A stretch of DNA of 64,000 bases from Mesorhizobium liriopis (GTDB lineage Bacteria > Pseudomonadota > Alphaproteobacteria > Rhizobiales > Rhizobiaceae): positions 372,001 to 436,000 of the forward strand of contig NZ_JAMXQS010000004.1 in assembly GCF_024053505.1 (NCBI RefSeq). The letters run 5' to 3'. Below the pieces are notes generated by a model that worked only from the letters and a program-made list of their open reading frames with translations, searched no databases and was not told the DNA's origin. Below are positions 42,980 to 52,170 of the stretch, one piece after another. Numbering within the stretch: position 1 is the first letter of the stretch; the number at the start of each line of letters is the position of its first letter. The translations under genes and the position numbers were made by a program.

Positions 42980-44392
42980 ATGGCCGACATCGCAACGCAA
43001 ACCGCGCGACCGGCCGAGCAACCAAGCCTGCATCGCGTGATGGGCCCCTGGTTGCTGCTACTTTTCATCGTGGGCGACATCCTCGGCACAGGCATCTACG
43101 CACTGACAGGGCAGGTGGCGAAGCAGGTGGGCGGCGTTGTCTGGTTACCCTTCCTCGTCGCCTTCGCCGTCGCACTGGTCACGGCGTTCAGCTATCTCGA
43201 ACTCGTCACGAAATATCCGCGTGCAGCGGGCGCCGCGCTCTATACGCATAAAGCCTTCGGCATCCATTTCATCACCTTTATCGTGGCCTTCGCCGTGATG
43301 AGTTCCGGCATCACGTCCGCTTCGACGGCATCCCGTGCCTTCGCCGCGAACTTCTCGAGTGCATTCGGCCTTGGGCTGGAGGGCGGCATCGGCATCACGC
43401 TGCTCGGCCTCGCCTTCATGGCTGTCGTCGCGATCGTGAACTTCCGAGGCGTCGGCGAAAGCGTGAAGGCGAATGTCGTGCTGACCTGCGTCGAGCTGAC
43501 GGGTTTGCTCATCATCATCGTCATCGGCTTCTGGGCGATCGGTTCGGGACAAGGCGATGTGTCGCGCATCACGCAGTTTCCAACGACGAGCGACGGTGGC
43601 TTCTTCTGGCCGGTGATCGCAGCCACCACGCTCGCCTTTTTCGCCATGGTCGGCTTCGAAGATTCGGTGAACATGGCCGAAGAGTGCAAAGAGCCGTCCC
43701 GCATTTTTCCGAAGGTGCTACTCGGCGGCCTGATCATTACCGGCATCATCTATGTGCTGGTCTCGATTTCAGCTGTGACGCTGGTGGCGCCCGATCAATT
43801 GGGGGAGGGCGAGACGCCGCTTTTGAAAGTGGTGCAGGCCGGCGCGCCCGGCTTTCCGATCGGCATCTTTGCCTTCATCACCATGTTCGCCGTCGCCAAC
43901 AGCGCGCTCATCAACATGCTGATGGCGAGCCGTCTGGTTTACGGCATGGCGCGCGAGCACGTGCTGCCGCGAGTGCTCGGGCAGGTTCATGCCAGCCGGC
44001 GCACGCCATACATCGCCATCATCTTCACGACCCTGCTTGCGTTCGGTTTGATCTCGTTTGTTGGCGCGGTCCCGGCGCTCGGCGGCACCACCGCCTTGCT
44101 GCTGCTTTGCGTCTTCACGATCGTCAACATCGCCGTGCTCGTGCTTCGCCGCGACAAGGTCGAGCATCAACACTTCAAGACGCCGACCTTTCTACCGGTC
44201 GTCGGCGCGCTTTCCTGCGCATTCCTGGTAGGGCCGTGGACCGGCCGCGACCCCGTCCAGTACATGATCGCGGGCGTGCTTCTGGCGATTGGTGTCGTAT
44301 TGTGGATCGTAACGGTGATGGTCAATCGCGCAGCCGGCGTTCCGACTGCCTCCGAGCTTCAACCCGTAGGCGGCGTCGGTCCAGTCAATTGA
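42980..44392 (+). CDS. APC-superfamily amino acid/amine permease
   Basis: A 470-residue 12-helix secondary transporter. The APC signature GDILGTGIYALTGQVAKQVGG in helix 1 contains the substrate-binding Gly-rich break; AFFAMVGFEDSVNMAEECKEPSRIFP in helix 6 and MLMASRLVYGMAREHVLP are equally typical. GGAGG is present before the ATG. In the midst of the betaine/methylamine cluster it might import an amine substrate or product, but APC members mostly carry amino acids. Confidence 0.85.
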   Translation: MADIATQTARPAEQPSLHRVMGPWLLLLFIVGDILGTGIYALTGQVAKQVGGVVWLPFLVAFAVALVTAFSYLELVTKYPRAAGAALYTHKAFGIHFITFIVAFAVMSSGITSASTASRAFAANFSSAFGLGLEGGIGITLLGLAFMAVVAIVNFRGVGESVKANVVLTCVELTGLLIIIVIGFWAIGSGQGDVSRITQFPTTSDGGFFWPVIAATTLAFFAMVGFEDSVNMAEECKEPSRIFPKVLLGGLIITGIIYVLVSISAVTLVAPDQLGEGETPLLKVVQAGAPGFPIGIFAFITMFAVANSALINMLMASRLVYGMAREHVLPRVLGQVHASRRTPYIAIIFTTLLAFGLISFVGAVPALGGTTALLLLCVFTIVNIAVLVLRRDKVEHQHFKTPTFLPVVGALSCAFLVGPWTGRDPVQYMIAGVLLAIGVVLWIVTVMVNRAAGVPTASELQPVGGVGPVN

Positions 44393-44411
44393 GGGAGGCG
44401 AGAAAACGCGG

Positions 44412-44849
44412 ATGACCGGCCCCGACATCTTTGACCTCGATCGCTTCGTCACAGCTCAAGACGAGGTATTCGAGCAGGTGATGGAAGAACTGCGAGCAGG
44501 TGAGAAGCGAAGTCACTGGATGTGGTTCATCTTTCCGCAATTCATCGGGCTCGGGCAAAGCCCGATGTCACGACGATACGCCATCCGCTCGACGGGTGAG
44601 GCGGCGGCTTATCTGGAACATGGCACCTTGGGCGCACGCTATAGAGAGGCCGTCGAGGCGCTTTTGCAGCACCAGGGCCGCTCTGCGCATGATATTTTCG
44701 GCAGCCCGGACGACTTGAAGCTGCATTCGTCCCTAACGCTTTTTTCTAGCGTCGCTCCCGACGATGGGCTTTTTCAGGGGGCACTCCTGCGTTTCTTCCG
44801 TGGCGCACGAGATTTGTCCACAGTCCGCCTCATCGGCGGGCCAGCTTAG
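44412..44849 (+). CDS. DUF1810 (YccF-type calpastatin-like) protein
   Basis: A 145-residue cytosolic protein that fits DUF1810 throughout: DLDRFVTAQDEVFEQVMEEL, RSHWMWFIFPQFIGLG, SRRYAIRSTGEAAAYL, DLKLHSSLTLFS. Follows the permease by 19 bp. Family function unknown; probably unrelated to methyl transfer. Confidence 0.85.
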   Translation: MTGPDIFDLDRFVTAQDEVFEQVMEELRAGEKRSHWMWFIFPQFIGLGQSPMSRRYAIRSTGEAAAYLEHGTLGARYREAVEALLQHQGRSAHDIFGSPDDLKLHSSLTLFSSVAPDDGLFQGALLRFFRGARDLSTVRLIGGPA

Positions 44850-44912
44850 GTGCATCCATTCAGGCCTGCACGCGTTGTGGCGGGCTTTCGGAATTCAACA
44901 AGGAGAAGACTC

Positions 44913-45167
44913 ATGGCCGATGCCAGCGCAATCAAGGAACATATGGAAGTGATCGGCGCCGACGGCGTTCACGTTGGTACTGTGGACCGCGTGCAGGACG
45001 GCCGCATCAAGCTGACGAAGAAAGACAGCGGCGAAGGTTCGCATGAGGGTCACCACCACTTCATCTCGCTGGGCTTGGTGGCTGACGTTGAGGGCGACAA
45101 GGTGCGCCTTTCCGCGAACGGCGATGTGGCAGCTGAGCAGTTCGAGGAAGAAGAAGACGGCAAATAA
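44913..45167 (+). CDS. DUF2171-family small protein
   Basis: An 84-residue acidic protein: IKEHMEVIGADGVHVGTVDRVQ, DGRIKLTKKDSG, HHHFISLGLVADVEGDKVRLS. These are the DUF2171 (PRC-barrel-like) blocks, in stress-associated small proteins. AAGGAGAA stands 6 bp before the ATG, and a strong terminator follows at 45191. Confidence 0.8.
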   Translation: MADASAIKEHMEVIGADGVHVGTVDRVQDGRIKLTKKDSGEGSHEGHHHFISLGLVADVEGDKVRLSANGDVAAEQFEEEEDGK

Positions 45168-45190
45168 GCCGAAATTCACTTCCGCGCTTC

Positions 45191-45218
45191 AACGGCCTCC
45201 CCTTGGGGAGGCCGTTTT
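45191..45218 (+). terminator. Rho-independent terminator after the DUF2171 gene
   Basis: AACGGCCTCCCC / GGGGAGGCCGTT perfect stem ending in TTTT, 24 bp after the stop codon. Confidence 0.85.
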
Positions 45219-45586
45219 GCTTTCGACTAGTCAGACCTGAACGTCGGAGGGCCAGAGCGCCGTTCGTCCGGATGGTCTAGATCGAACGGAAGTAGCGCTG
45301 CTGCTGGGCTCGGCACAAACTGGTTACACGACTCAGCCAACCATCGGAGTCATCGAATACGTCACAAAGCAAGCGCCGGTGTTTGTGGTTTTCAACCGGC
45401 CGCTCCTCGTTCTTGGCGCGACGTCCCGGCGCGAGAGACGGAGATGCTTGGTGGCGCAATGGCGAACCGCTTGCGGGGTGGCAAGGCGGTGCGCCTATCG
45501 GGACGAATAAGTGGGCCGGCAGGGATCGGGGGTTCCCTGCCGGCCACTTCTTTTCAGGCGAACGAATGCCCTCAGCGAACGGATGG
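45219..45586. other. Gene-poor stretch between terminator and bmt
   Basis: About 370 bases without a supported gene. A minus-strand frame ending near 45277 (RRLLCDVFDDSDGWLS ...) has some protein-like composition but no start or ribosome site and could be a decayed gene. A strong stem-loop at 45514-45545 sits close to the bmt end. Confidence 0.45.
45514..45549. terminator. Strong stem-loop downstream of bmt
   Basis: GGCCGGCAGGGA (45514-45525) / TCCCTGCCGGCC (45534-45545), 12-bp perfect stem, 8-base loop, then ACTTCTTTT on the plus strand. It lies 41 bp past the bmt stop and can end transcription from that side, though its T-run points the other way. Confidence 0.5.
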
Positions 45587-46600
45587 TCAGCTGCGCGCGC
45601 GACGGCGTTCCCGTCGTCCACCTTCAGATGCTTCCTCGTTGGAAGCGAGCTTGTTTCGCATCGGGCCGATGCGTTCGACGATCGTCTCGACGGTCGGACG
45701 TTGGGCTTTCTGGTGTGCGTCCAATGCCTGCCGCATGGCCGCCAGATGGACAAAGGACGTGCCGCAGCATCCGCCGACGATCTTGGCGCCGCCATCGACC
45801 GCTAGTCGCACATAGTCGGCCATCAGTTCAGGCGTCCCGGAATAATGGATTTCGGTGCCGCGAAATTCGGGAATGCCGCAATTGCCCTTCACGATCACGG
45901 CGGCATCCGGTCTGGCCGCTGTCATATCGAGCAGAGAGGCGAGGATGTCCGAGGCGCCGACGCCGCAATTGGCACCCACAGCGACCGGTTTTTCCGACAG
46001 GCTTTCACCAACGCCATGAATGTCGGCCGGCAGAAGGCCCATCATGGTGCGGCCGGCCGTGTCAAAGGAACCGGTATAGGTGTAGGGCAGGCCGACCTTG
46101 ATCGCAGCTTCGGCCGCTGCCTTGATTTCCTCGGGGGCGGACATCGTCTCGATCCACGCGACTTCCGCGCCGCCGGCCTTCAAGCCTTCGATCTGTTCAG
46201 CAAAGGCTTCCACGGCTTCATCATAGGTGAGGGCGCCGAGCGGCTGCAAAAGCTCGCCAGTGGGGCCAACGGAGCCGGCGACGATCACCTTGCGATCCGC
46301 CTTGTCGGCAACGCCCCTCGCGATCTCAGCGGCGCGCTTATTCAGCTCGAAAACGCGATCCTGCGCATGGTGAAGCTTAAGGCGGTGGCGCGTGCCGCCG
46401 AATGAATTGGTGAGGATGATATCGGCGCCTGCGTCGACGAAGTTCTGATGGAGGTCCGTGATCTTCTCGGGCGCACTTTCGTTCCACAGCTCCGGCGCCT
46501 CGCCAGCCTCGAGACCTGCTGCGAAGAGATTCGTGCCGGTAGCGCCGTCGGCAAGGAGCACGCCCTTTTCGGCGATCAACGCATCGATTGGATTTTCCAT
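45587..46600 (-). CDS. bmt: Betaine-homocysteine S-methyltransferase
   Basis: Zn-dependent transfer of a methyl group from glycine betaine to homocysteine, giving dimethylglycine and methionine. The 337-residue barrel has the homocysteine site LADGATGTNLF and the Zn-binding cysteines C212 (GANCGVG), C278 and C279 (GGCCGTS). Length and blocks match rhizobial Bmt. The last 17 residues (EGGRRERRRARS) form an Arg-rich tail not needed for the barrel. It lies 55 bp downstream of an XRE regulator gene, with a palindromic box 31 bp ahead of the ATG. Confidence 0.88.
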   Translation of the reverse strand: MENPIDALIAEKGVLLADGATGTNLFAAGLEAGEAPELWNESAPEKITDLHQNFVDAGADIILTNSFGGTRHRLKLHHAQDRVFELNKRAAEIARGVADKADRKVIVAGSVGPTGELLQPLGALTYDEAVEAFAEQIEGLKAGGAEVAWIETMSAPEEIKAAAEAAIKVGLPYTYTGSFDTAGRTMMGLLPADIHGVGESLSEKPVAVGANCGVGASDILASLLDMTAARPDAAVIVKGNCGIPEFRGTEIHYSGTPELMADYVRLAVDGGAKIVGGCCGTSFVHLAAMRQALDAHQKAQRPTVETIVERIGPMRNKLASNEEASEGGRRERRRARS

Positions 46601-46630
46601 GGCGGCACCTGTCTCAATAGCTTTGATAAC

Positions 46631-46652
46631 GATATAAGCAAATCTTTATATG
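46631..46652 (-). promoter_or_regulatory. Palindromic operator-like box in front of bmt (SahR-like candidate)
   Basis: Arms GATATAAG and CTTTATATG around CAAAT/T; on the minus strand it contains ATATAAAGA, shared with the box before the THF methyltransferase gene. Lies between the XRE stop and the bmt start, 31 bp before the ATG. It resembles the ATATAAAGAT-type palindromes I associate with SAH-responsive control of methionine-cycle genes; this attribution is from memory and unverified. Confidence 0.45.
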
Positions 46653-46655
46653 TGG

Positions 46656-47501
46656 TCAATCTGCGATCAGCATGCGCAGACCCCTCGCATGGGTGGCGAC
46701 TTCATGAGCATTGATCTCGGCTGCACGGATGAGGTTGTCGAAATGGCGCGTCAAGGTCCGCACACTCTCCGTTGCGTTCAGCACGAGGTACATGTCGCCC
46801 ACGTAAAGTGTCGCGCGTTGCGAGCCGAAGACCGTGTAGGGCGCAGAAAAGCGAGCCTTTCCATCATACAGATAAAGGCGCAGCGACGGATAAAGCTCAT
46901 CGAGCAGCGCGGCCATATGATTGAGCTGGGCACGTCTGGCGCTCGGCGATAGGCCCGTCCAGATGCCGAGGCCACGCGCGAAAATTTCAAGCGTGTGGCG
47001 CGGCATGCAGACTTCCATGTCCGTGTCGGGCTGGCGCGAGCTCAAGAGCTTGCTTTGCGCATCGTCGCTCTGCGCCGTCGGACTGCGACATGAGATAGCG
47101 GACTCGTAATCGATGAGTGCGGGACTGCGGAGAAGGTCGGGAATCCCGGCAGGCACATAGCGAATTTTTGTTCCAGCCGCTTCCGCGTGCCATTTGCTGA
47201 GAAGCGCGCGGTCCGCCTCGTCGGGAGCCTGCTCGAGTTCGAGGCTTGGCCTGATTTCGCCCGTCAGACCTTCGTCCTGACTGAGTCCCAGAAGCCAATC
47301 GAGAGAAACTTTGTGCGCCTCGGCGATGGAAACCAGTGTTTCCGTGCGTGGGAGCCGGGTAACTGTGCCGGAAAGAAGTTGAGAGAGCGCGGAGCGGTCA
47401 ACCCCGACTGCATGGGCGAAGGCTGAGCGACTGCCGCCGCTGCGCGCCACTAGAACGTTGAGCCGGTCGCGAAACGTGCCCGATAGATCGCGCTTATCCA
47501 T
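46656..47501 (-). CDS. XRE-family regulator with C-terminal sensor-like domain
   Basis: A 281-residue protein. N-terminal Cro/CI HTH (GGSRSAFAHAVGVDRSALSQLLSG) is followed by a linker with ETLVSIAEAHKVSLDWLLGLS, then an about 180-residue domain of unknown ligand (RYVPAGIPDLLR, GLSPSARRAQLNHMAALLDELYPSLRLYLYD). This layout is common next to betaine-catabolism genes. Adjacent upstream of bmt and divergent from the desaturase-like gene, so it is the best local candidate to control both. ATG 47501 preferred to TTG 47504. Confidence 0.82.
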   Translation of the reverse strand: MDKRDLSGTFRDRLNVLVARSGGSRSAFAHAVGVDRSALSQLLSGTVTRLPRTETLVSIAEAHKVSLDWLLGLSQDEGLTGEIRPSLELEQAPDEADRALLSKWHAEAAGTKIRYVPAGIPDLLRSPALIDYESAISCRSPTAQSDDAQSKLLSSRQPDTDMEVCMPRHTLEIFARGLGIWTGLSPSARRAQLNHMAALLDELYPSLRLYLYDGKARFSAPYTVFGSQRATLYVGDMYLVLNATESVRTLTRHFDNLIRAAEINAHEVATHARGLRMLIAD

Positions 47502-47660
47502 CAAAATCTGTTCTTGAAACGAAACAATTGTTGCGAGTTGTCATCAGGTGATTTGATTGATGCCCAATGTCAACACTTCGTGCGCATTCTCTCGTTGGTT
47601 CTGCAATGAAAGCGTGAAATTTTCCGATCGTTAGTCGGATTTGCATTCGGGAAGTAACTC

Positions 47661-48659
47661 ATGGGAGCGCGAAGGGCTTCGCACAAGGCGGTCGAGTGGC
47701 CAACGGCCTTTCTTATCGTGTCATGCTACGCACTGTGGGCCGGCACGCTTCTGGTGTGGATGAGCTACCCCGTGATCGCGATGCTGGTGCTTGGCGTTAC
47801 GCTCGCAATGCAGTCGTCGTTGATGCACGAGGCGTCGCATGGGCACCCGACCCGCAAGGCTTGGCTCAATGAATTGCTCGTTGGTCTGCCGATCGGCTTG
47901 GCCTATCCCTATCGACGCTTCAAGACACTCCACCTGCGCCATCATGCCGACGAACGGCTGACCGATCCATTCGAGGACCCCGAGAGCTATTACCGGGCGC
48001 GCTGGCAGCATGAGAGACTACCCGGCTGGCTTCAGACCCTTCTTCGCGCAAACAACACGATGCTGGGTCGCTTCATCATCGGGCCGTGGCTCGGCACGGC
48101 CGGCTTCATCTCCGAGGACTGGCGCCTGCTTCGCTCGGGTGATCGCGCCGTGCGCAAAGCCTGGGCGCTCCATGTGTTCGGGCTTCTGGTGGTTCTGCCC
48201 TTCGTGACGCTGATCGCAGAAATGCCGCTATGGCTTTATGTGCTCGGGCCAGTCTGGCTCGGCCAATCGCTGATCTCGGTGAGGACCTTCGCGGAACACC
48301 AGTGGTCGGAACGCCCGGATGGACGCACGCTGATCGTGGAGCGTTCGCCCTTTGCCTTCTTGTTCCTCAACAACAACCTGCACCTCGTGCATCACAAGAA
48401 CCCGACAGTGGCTTGGTATCGCTTGCCGACGCTCTTTCGTGAGCGGCGCGCTGAGTGGATCAGGATGAATGACGGCTATGTCTTTCCGAATTACTGGTCG
48501 CTCTTCCGCACCTTTGCGCTGAAGGCCAAGGAGCCGGTGGTGCATCCCTTCCTGCGCCGTATGCCGGAAGCGGGACGCGTGTTCCGGCCGCGCGTGCGCG
48601 CCAACAACGTGCATGGCCTCGGTACCATCGTCGTGCCCTCGCAACCGCCAAAGGACTGA
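47661..48659 (+). CDS. Membrane fatty-acid-desaturase-like di-iron protein
   Basis: A 332-residue integral membrane protein with the three His boxes of the desaturase/hydroxylase superfamily: HEASH at 56-60, HLRHH at 91-95 and HLVHH at 241-245, plus a further HQW. About four membrane helices flank them. Usual reactions are O2-dependent desaturation or hydroxylation. Its location between the XRE regulator and a PhnD-like/dimethylglycine dehydrogenase pair makes an oxygenase step on a betaine-type compound (instead of lipids) worth considering; not shown by sequence. Confidence 0.82.
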   Translation: MGARRASHKAVEWPTAFLIVSCYALWAGTLLVWMSYPVIAMLVLGVTLAMQSSLMHEASHGHPTRKAWLNELLVGLPIGLAYPYRRFKTLHLRHHADERLTDPFEDPESYYRARWQHERLPGWLQTLLRANNTMLGRFIIGPWLGTAGFISEDWRLLRSGDRAVRKAWALHVFGLLVVLPFVTLIAEMPLWLYVLGPVWLGQSLISVRTFAEHQWSERPDGRTLIVERSPFAFLFLNNNLHLVHHKNPTVAWYRLPTLFRERRAEWIRMNDGYVFPNYWSLFRTFALKAKEPVVHPFLRRMPEAGRVFRPRVRANNVHGLGTIVVPSQPPKD

Positions 48660-48700
48660 TTTTCATTGCAAGCCGGGGGGCTTGCGAAGAGAAGGGCGGC

Positions 48701-49528
48701 ATGACCGAGCTCATTGCCGCCCTTCCTATGTATGACTGGCCGGAAGTTCGTGCTGAAACGGACACGTTTTGGGCCAACTTACGCGAAGTGCTCCGCGAAC
48801 TTGGCGTCGATGCACCAGAAGAACTCGTGCGTTGCAACGGCGACCTGCCGGCTGTCGTGAAGGGCATCCATGACACGGCTGGCCGTCTCATCGCGCCTGA
48901 TCCGGCCGAGCTTCCGCGAGATGACCTCGACCTTCCGACCCTGTGGCGGCATCCGGCTCTGCTTTTCGCGCAAACCTGCTGGGGTCCGATGGAGCAGGGG
49001 TTGGATCGTGAGGTCGTCGTGGTCGGCCAGCCCGACTATTCCCAATTCGAGGGCGGAGAGGGCCAATTCTATTCGAGCGCGATCATGATGCGAAGGGAGG
49101 AAGTGCGCACTCTGGAAACATCTGAGCTCCAAGACCTCATACCCGCTCTGCGTGGCAAACGCTTCGCCTTCAACGGGCTGGACTCGATGTCGGGCCTGAT
49201 CGCCTTGGAGCGCGACCTCCAGTCGCTCGGGCAAGGCCCTGATCTGTTCGCCGAGCGCATCGAGACAGGCTCGCATCGTGCCTCGATCCGCGCTCTGGCC
49301 GAAAGCCGCGCGGATATCTGCACGGTCGACTGCCGCACATGGGATCTTGCGGAGCGCTTCGAGCCCATGGTGGAGGAATTGGCCGTCGTAGGCTGGACGG
49401 CAAAGCGAAAAGGCCTGCCGTTCATCGCCTCGCGCCATCTGCCAGAAGCGACAATTCAGGCCGTGCGCGAGGCGGTCTCATCGGTCGCCCGAACCACAGC
49501 CGCGCGATCGACCTTACGCTTGGCCTAG
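48701..49528 (+). CDS. PhnD-like periplasmic-binding-fold protein without signal peptide
   Basis: A 275-residue type II solute-binding fold: IAALPMYDWPEVRAETDTFW at the start, FAFNGLDSMSGLIALERDL and GSHRASIRALAESRADICTVDCRTWDL are PhnD/SsuA-type blocks. It begins directly with MTELIAALPMYDW, with no signal peptide or lipobox, so it should remain in the cytosol as a binding protein or sensor. 41 bp after the desaturase-like gene. Ligand unknown. Confidence 0.75.
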   Translation: MTELIAALPMYDWPEVRAETDTFWANLREVLRELGVDAPEELVRCNGDLPAVVKGIHDTAGRLIAPDPAELPRDDLDLPTLWRHPALLFAQTCWGPMEQGLDREVVVVGQPDYSQFEGGEGQFYSSAIMMRREEVRTLETSELQDLIPALRGKRFAFNGLDSMSGLIALERDLQSLGQGPDLFAERIETGSHRASIRALAESRADICTVDCRTWDLAERFEPMVEELAVVGWTAKRKGLPFIASRHLPEATIQAVREAVSSVARTTAARSTLRLA

Positions 49529-49530
49529 TT

Positions 49531-52122
49531 TCAGCCGCGCATCCTCTCGCCCGTCGGGTCGAACAGCGGCTCGACATTGATGCGCGCCGGGCGGCGCTGG
49601 CCGAGAATTTCGATCTCGAACAGGTGCTCGGTTTCGTCATCGGCCAATGCTGCCGGTACATAGCCTTGTGCGAGCGATTTGCCGACATAGTGCGCGTAGC
49701 CGCCTGAGGTGACCCAGCCTACCACGCTCCACTCACCATCATGAATGCCCAGCACGGCCGATGCATCGCCATTCGTTTCCGCTGAATTCGACGTGCCACC
49801 CTTGGGGATCTCGGTGCCGGTGCCATCGAAACGCGGTGCGCCGAAGCCATGAGGCTCGGAAACGGTGCCGTAGGCCGTGCCGTTGACCCGCGCCCAGATT
49901 GGTTCGTCACCCATCACATCGGCATCGGTCGCTTCCACGACCATCGAGACGCGGCGCAGCTTGGGACCGTCCGCCTTTTCGCGCGCGGCGGCTTCGCGAC
50001 CGATGAAGTCATTCTTTTCGAGTTTGACGAAGCGGTCCATGCCCCCTTCGAAAGGCCCATAGATCGGGCGGAGCTCGCGATACCAAGTTGGAAAATTTTT
50101 CTCCAAACGCATGGAGAGAAGCGCGCGCATGCCGAAAACGACGATGCCGAACTCCTCACCTGCTTCCTTGATGGCATCGTAGACCAGCCGCTGATAAGCG
50201 GGAGCCATCCAGATTTCGTAGCCGAGATCGCCCGTATAGGTCACGCGGTTGACCATGCATGGCGCTCCGCCGACGGCCAATTCGCGAAAATCCATGAAGC
50301 GGAAGGCGGACGTGGAAACATCCACATCCACCAGTTTCTGCAACAAGGCCTGTGCTCTGGGGCCGGCGATGGACAGTCCGACCAGCGTCTGGTCGAAACG
50401 ATGGATGCGAACAAAGCCGTCCTTCGGCAGGTGCTGCTCGAACCAGCGCATGTGATACTTTTGCGCGGCCGACGAGCCCCAGATCATGAAGCGGTCTTCG
50501 CCGGCCTTGGCGATGGTGAAATCACCGATCAGCTTGCCGAACTCGTTCAGCATGGGCGAAAGCACGATGCGGCCGGTCTTGGGCATCCGGTTGGTCATCA
50601 GGCGGTTAAGGAAGTCTTCCGCACCGGCGCCGGTCACCTCGTATTTGGCGAAGTTGGCGATCTCGGTAACGCCCACCCGCTCACGCACCGCGCGAACTTC
50701 CGTGCCCACATGCTCGAAATCGTTGGAGCGCCGGTACGATACGACGTCCTTCGGATCGCTGCCTTCCGGAGCGAACCAGAGCGGCGTTTCGAGACCCCAG
50801 CTATCGCCCATCACAGCTTTCTGCTTGAGCATCAAGTCGTAGAGCGGCGTCGTCTGCGCGGGGCGTGCGGCGGGCAGCTCTTCATTCGGGAAACGGATCG
50901 AGAAGCGGCGGGAGTAGTTCTCACGCACCTTCGCATTGGTGTAGCGAAGCGTCGCCCATTCGCCAAAGCGCGCGACATCCATGCCCCAGACATCCGCACC
51001 GGGATCGCCATTGACCATCCATTGCGACAAAGCGAGACCAACACCGCCGCCTTGGCTGAATCCAGCCATCACGGCACAGGCGACCCAGAAATTGGTCAGG
51101 CCCTGAACCGGGCCGACCAGCGGGTTGCCGTCGGGCGCGAAGGTAAAGGGACCGTTGACGATCTGCTTGATGCCGGCGGTCTCGATACCGGGAAAGTGGC
51201 GGAAGCCGACTTCGAGGGAAGGCGCGATGCGGTCGATATCTGGCTGCAGCAATTCGTGGCCGAAATCCCACGGCGTACTGACCGGCGACCACGGCTTGCA
51301 AGCCTTTTCATAGGTGCCGAGCAGAACGCCGTTGCGCTCTTGGCGAGTGTAGATCTCGCCCTTGAAATCCATCACGCCGATCATTTCGCGGCCGGTAGAT
51401 TTATTGAATTCCATCACCTCCGGAATGTCCTCGGTGAGCAGATACATGTGCTCCATCGCAAGCAGCGGCAGCTCGACGCCGACCATGCGCCCGACCTCGC
51501 GCGCCCAGAGGCCGCCACAATTCACCACGTGCTCGGCCTTAACCGTGCCTTTCTCGGTGACGACGTTCCACGTGCCGTCCGTTTCCTGCGTGAGTTCGAT
51601 CACACGGTTGCGCAGCACGATCTCCGCACCAAGCTTCTGCGCGGCCTTTGCATAGGCATGCGTGGTGCCGGAAGGGTCGAGGTGACCTTCCACTGGATCC
51701 CACATCGCCCCGACGAAGTTCTTCTCGTCCATCAGCGGAAACATCGCCTTCACTTCGGACGGCGTGATCAGCTCTGTTTCCATGCCGAGATAGCGACCCT
51801 TGGCATGCGCAAGGCGGAGAAAATCCATCCGCTCGGGACTATCTGCCACCATCGCGCCGCCAGTCAGATGCAGACCGCAGGATTGACCGGAAAGCTCCTC
51901 CAGCTCCTTGTAGAGGCTGACTGTGTAGGCTTGCAGTTTGGCGACGTTCGGATCGCCGTTGAGCGTGTGGAAGCCGCCTGCGGCATGCCAGGACGAGCCC
52001 GAAGTCAGCTCCGAGCGCTCGATCAGCAGCACATCCTTCCAACCCGCTTTGGCAAGGTGGAACAGAACGGAGCAGCCAACGACACCGCCTCCGATGACGA
52101 CCGCTTTTGCGTGGGATTTCAT
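49531..52122 (-). CDS. Dimethylglycine dehydrogenase-type flavoprotein (FAD + GcvT domains), paralogue 2
   Basis: An 863-residue protein with Rossmann VVIGGGVVGCSVLFHLA, the FAD-linking H46 in GSSWHAAGG, a C-terminal folate-binding GcvT domain with LSMRLEKNFPTWYRELRP, and an insertion near residues 770-800 (FDGTGTEIPKGGTSNS) compared with paralogue 1. Expected to oxidise dimethylglycine to sarcosine, the next step after MttB or BHMT. It is convergent with the PhnD-like gene and 48 bp downstream of MttB-2, with which it likely forms an operon. Confidence 0.88.
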   Translation of the reverse strand: MKSHAKAVVIGGGVVGCSVLFHLAKAGWKDVLLIERSELTSGSSWHAAGGFHTLNGDPNVAKLQAYTVSLYKELEELSGQSCGLHLTGGAMVADSPERMDFLRLAHAKGRYLGMETELITPSEVKAMFPLMDEKNFVGAMWDPVEGHLDPSGTTHAYAKAAQKLGAEIVLRNRVIELTQETDGTWNVVTEKGTVKAEHVVNCGGLWAREVGRMVGVELPLLAMEHMYLLTEDIPEVMEFNKSTGREMIGVMDFKGEIYTRQERNGVLLGTYEKACKPWSPVSTPWDFGHELLQPDIDRIAPSLEVGFRHFPGIETAGIKQIVNGPFTFAPDGNPLVGPVQGLTNFWVACAVMAGFSQGGGVGLALSQWMVNGDPGADVWGMDVARFGEWATLRYTNAKVRENYSRRFSIRFPNEELPAARPAQTTPLYDLMLKQKAVMGDSWGLETPLWFAPEGSDPKDVVSYRRSNDFEHVGTEVRAVRERVGVTEIANFAKYEVTGAGAEDFLNRLMTNRMPKTGRIVLSPMLNEFGKLIGDFTIAKAGEDRFMIWGSSAAQKYHMRWFEQHLPKDGFVRIHRFDQTLVGLSIAGPRAQALLQKLVDVDVSTSAFRFMDFRELAVGGAPCMVNRVTYTGDLGYEIWMAPAYQRLVYDAIKEAGEEFGIVVFGMRALLSMRLEKNFPTWYRELRPIYGPFEGGMDRFVKLEKNDFIGREAAAREKADGPKLRRVSMVVEATDADVMGDEPIWARVNGTAYGTVSEPHGFGAPRFDGTGTEIPKGGTSNSAETNGDASAVLGIHDGEWSVVGWVTSGGYAHYVGKSLAQGYVPAALADDETEHLFEIEILGQRRPARINVEPLFDPTGERMRG

Positions 52123-52170
52123 GCGATTAGTTCCGGATGCTATGAAAAAGAGTCACGTCGAACCTACAGA

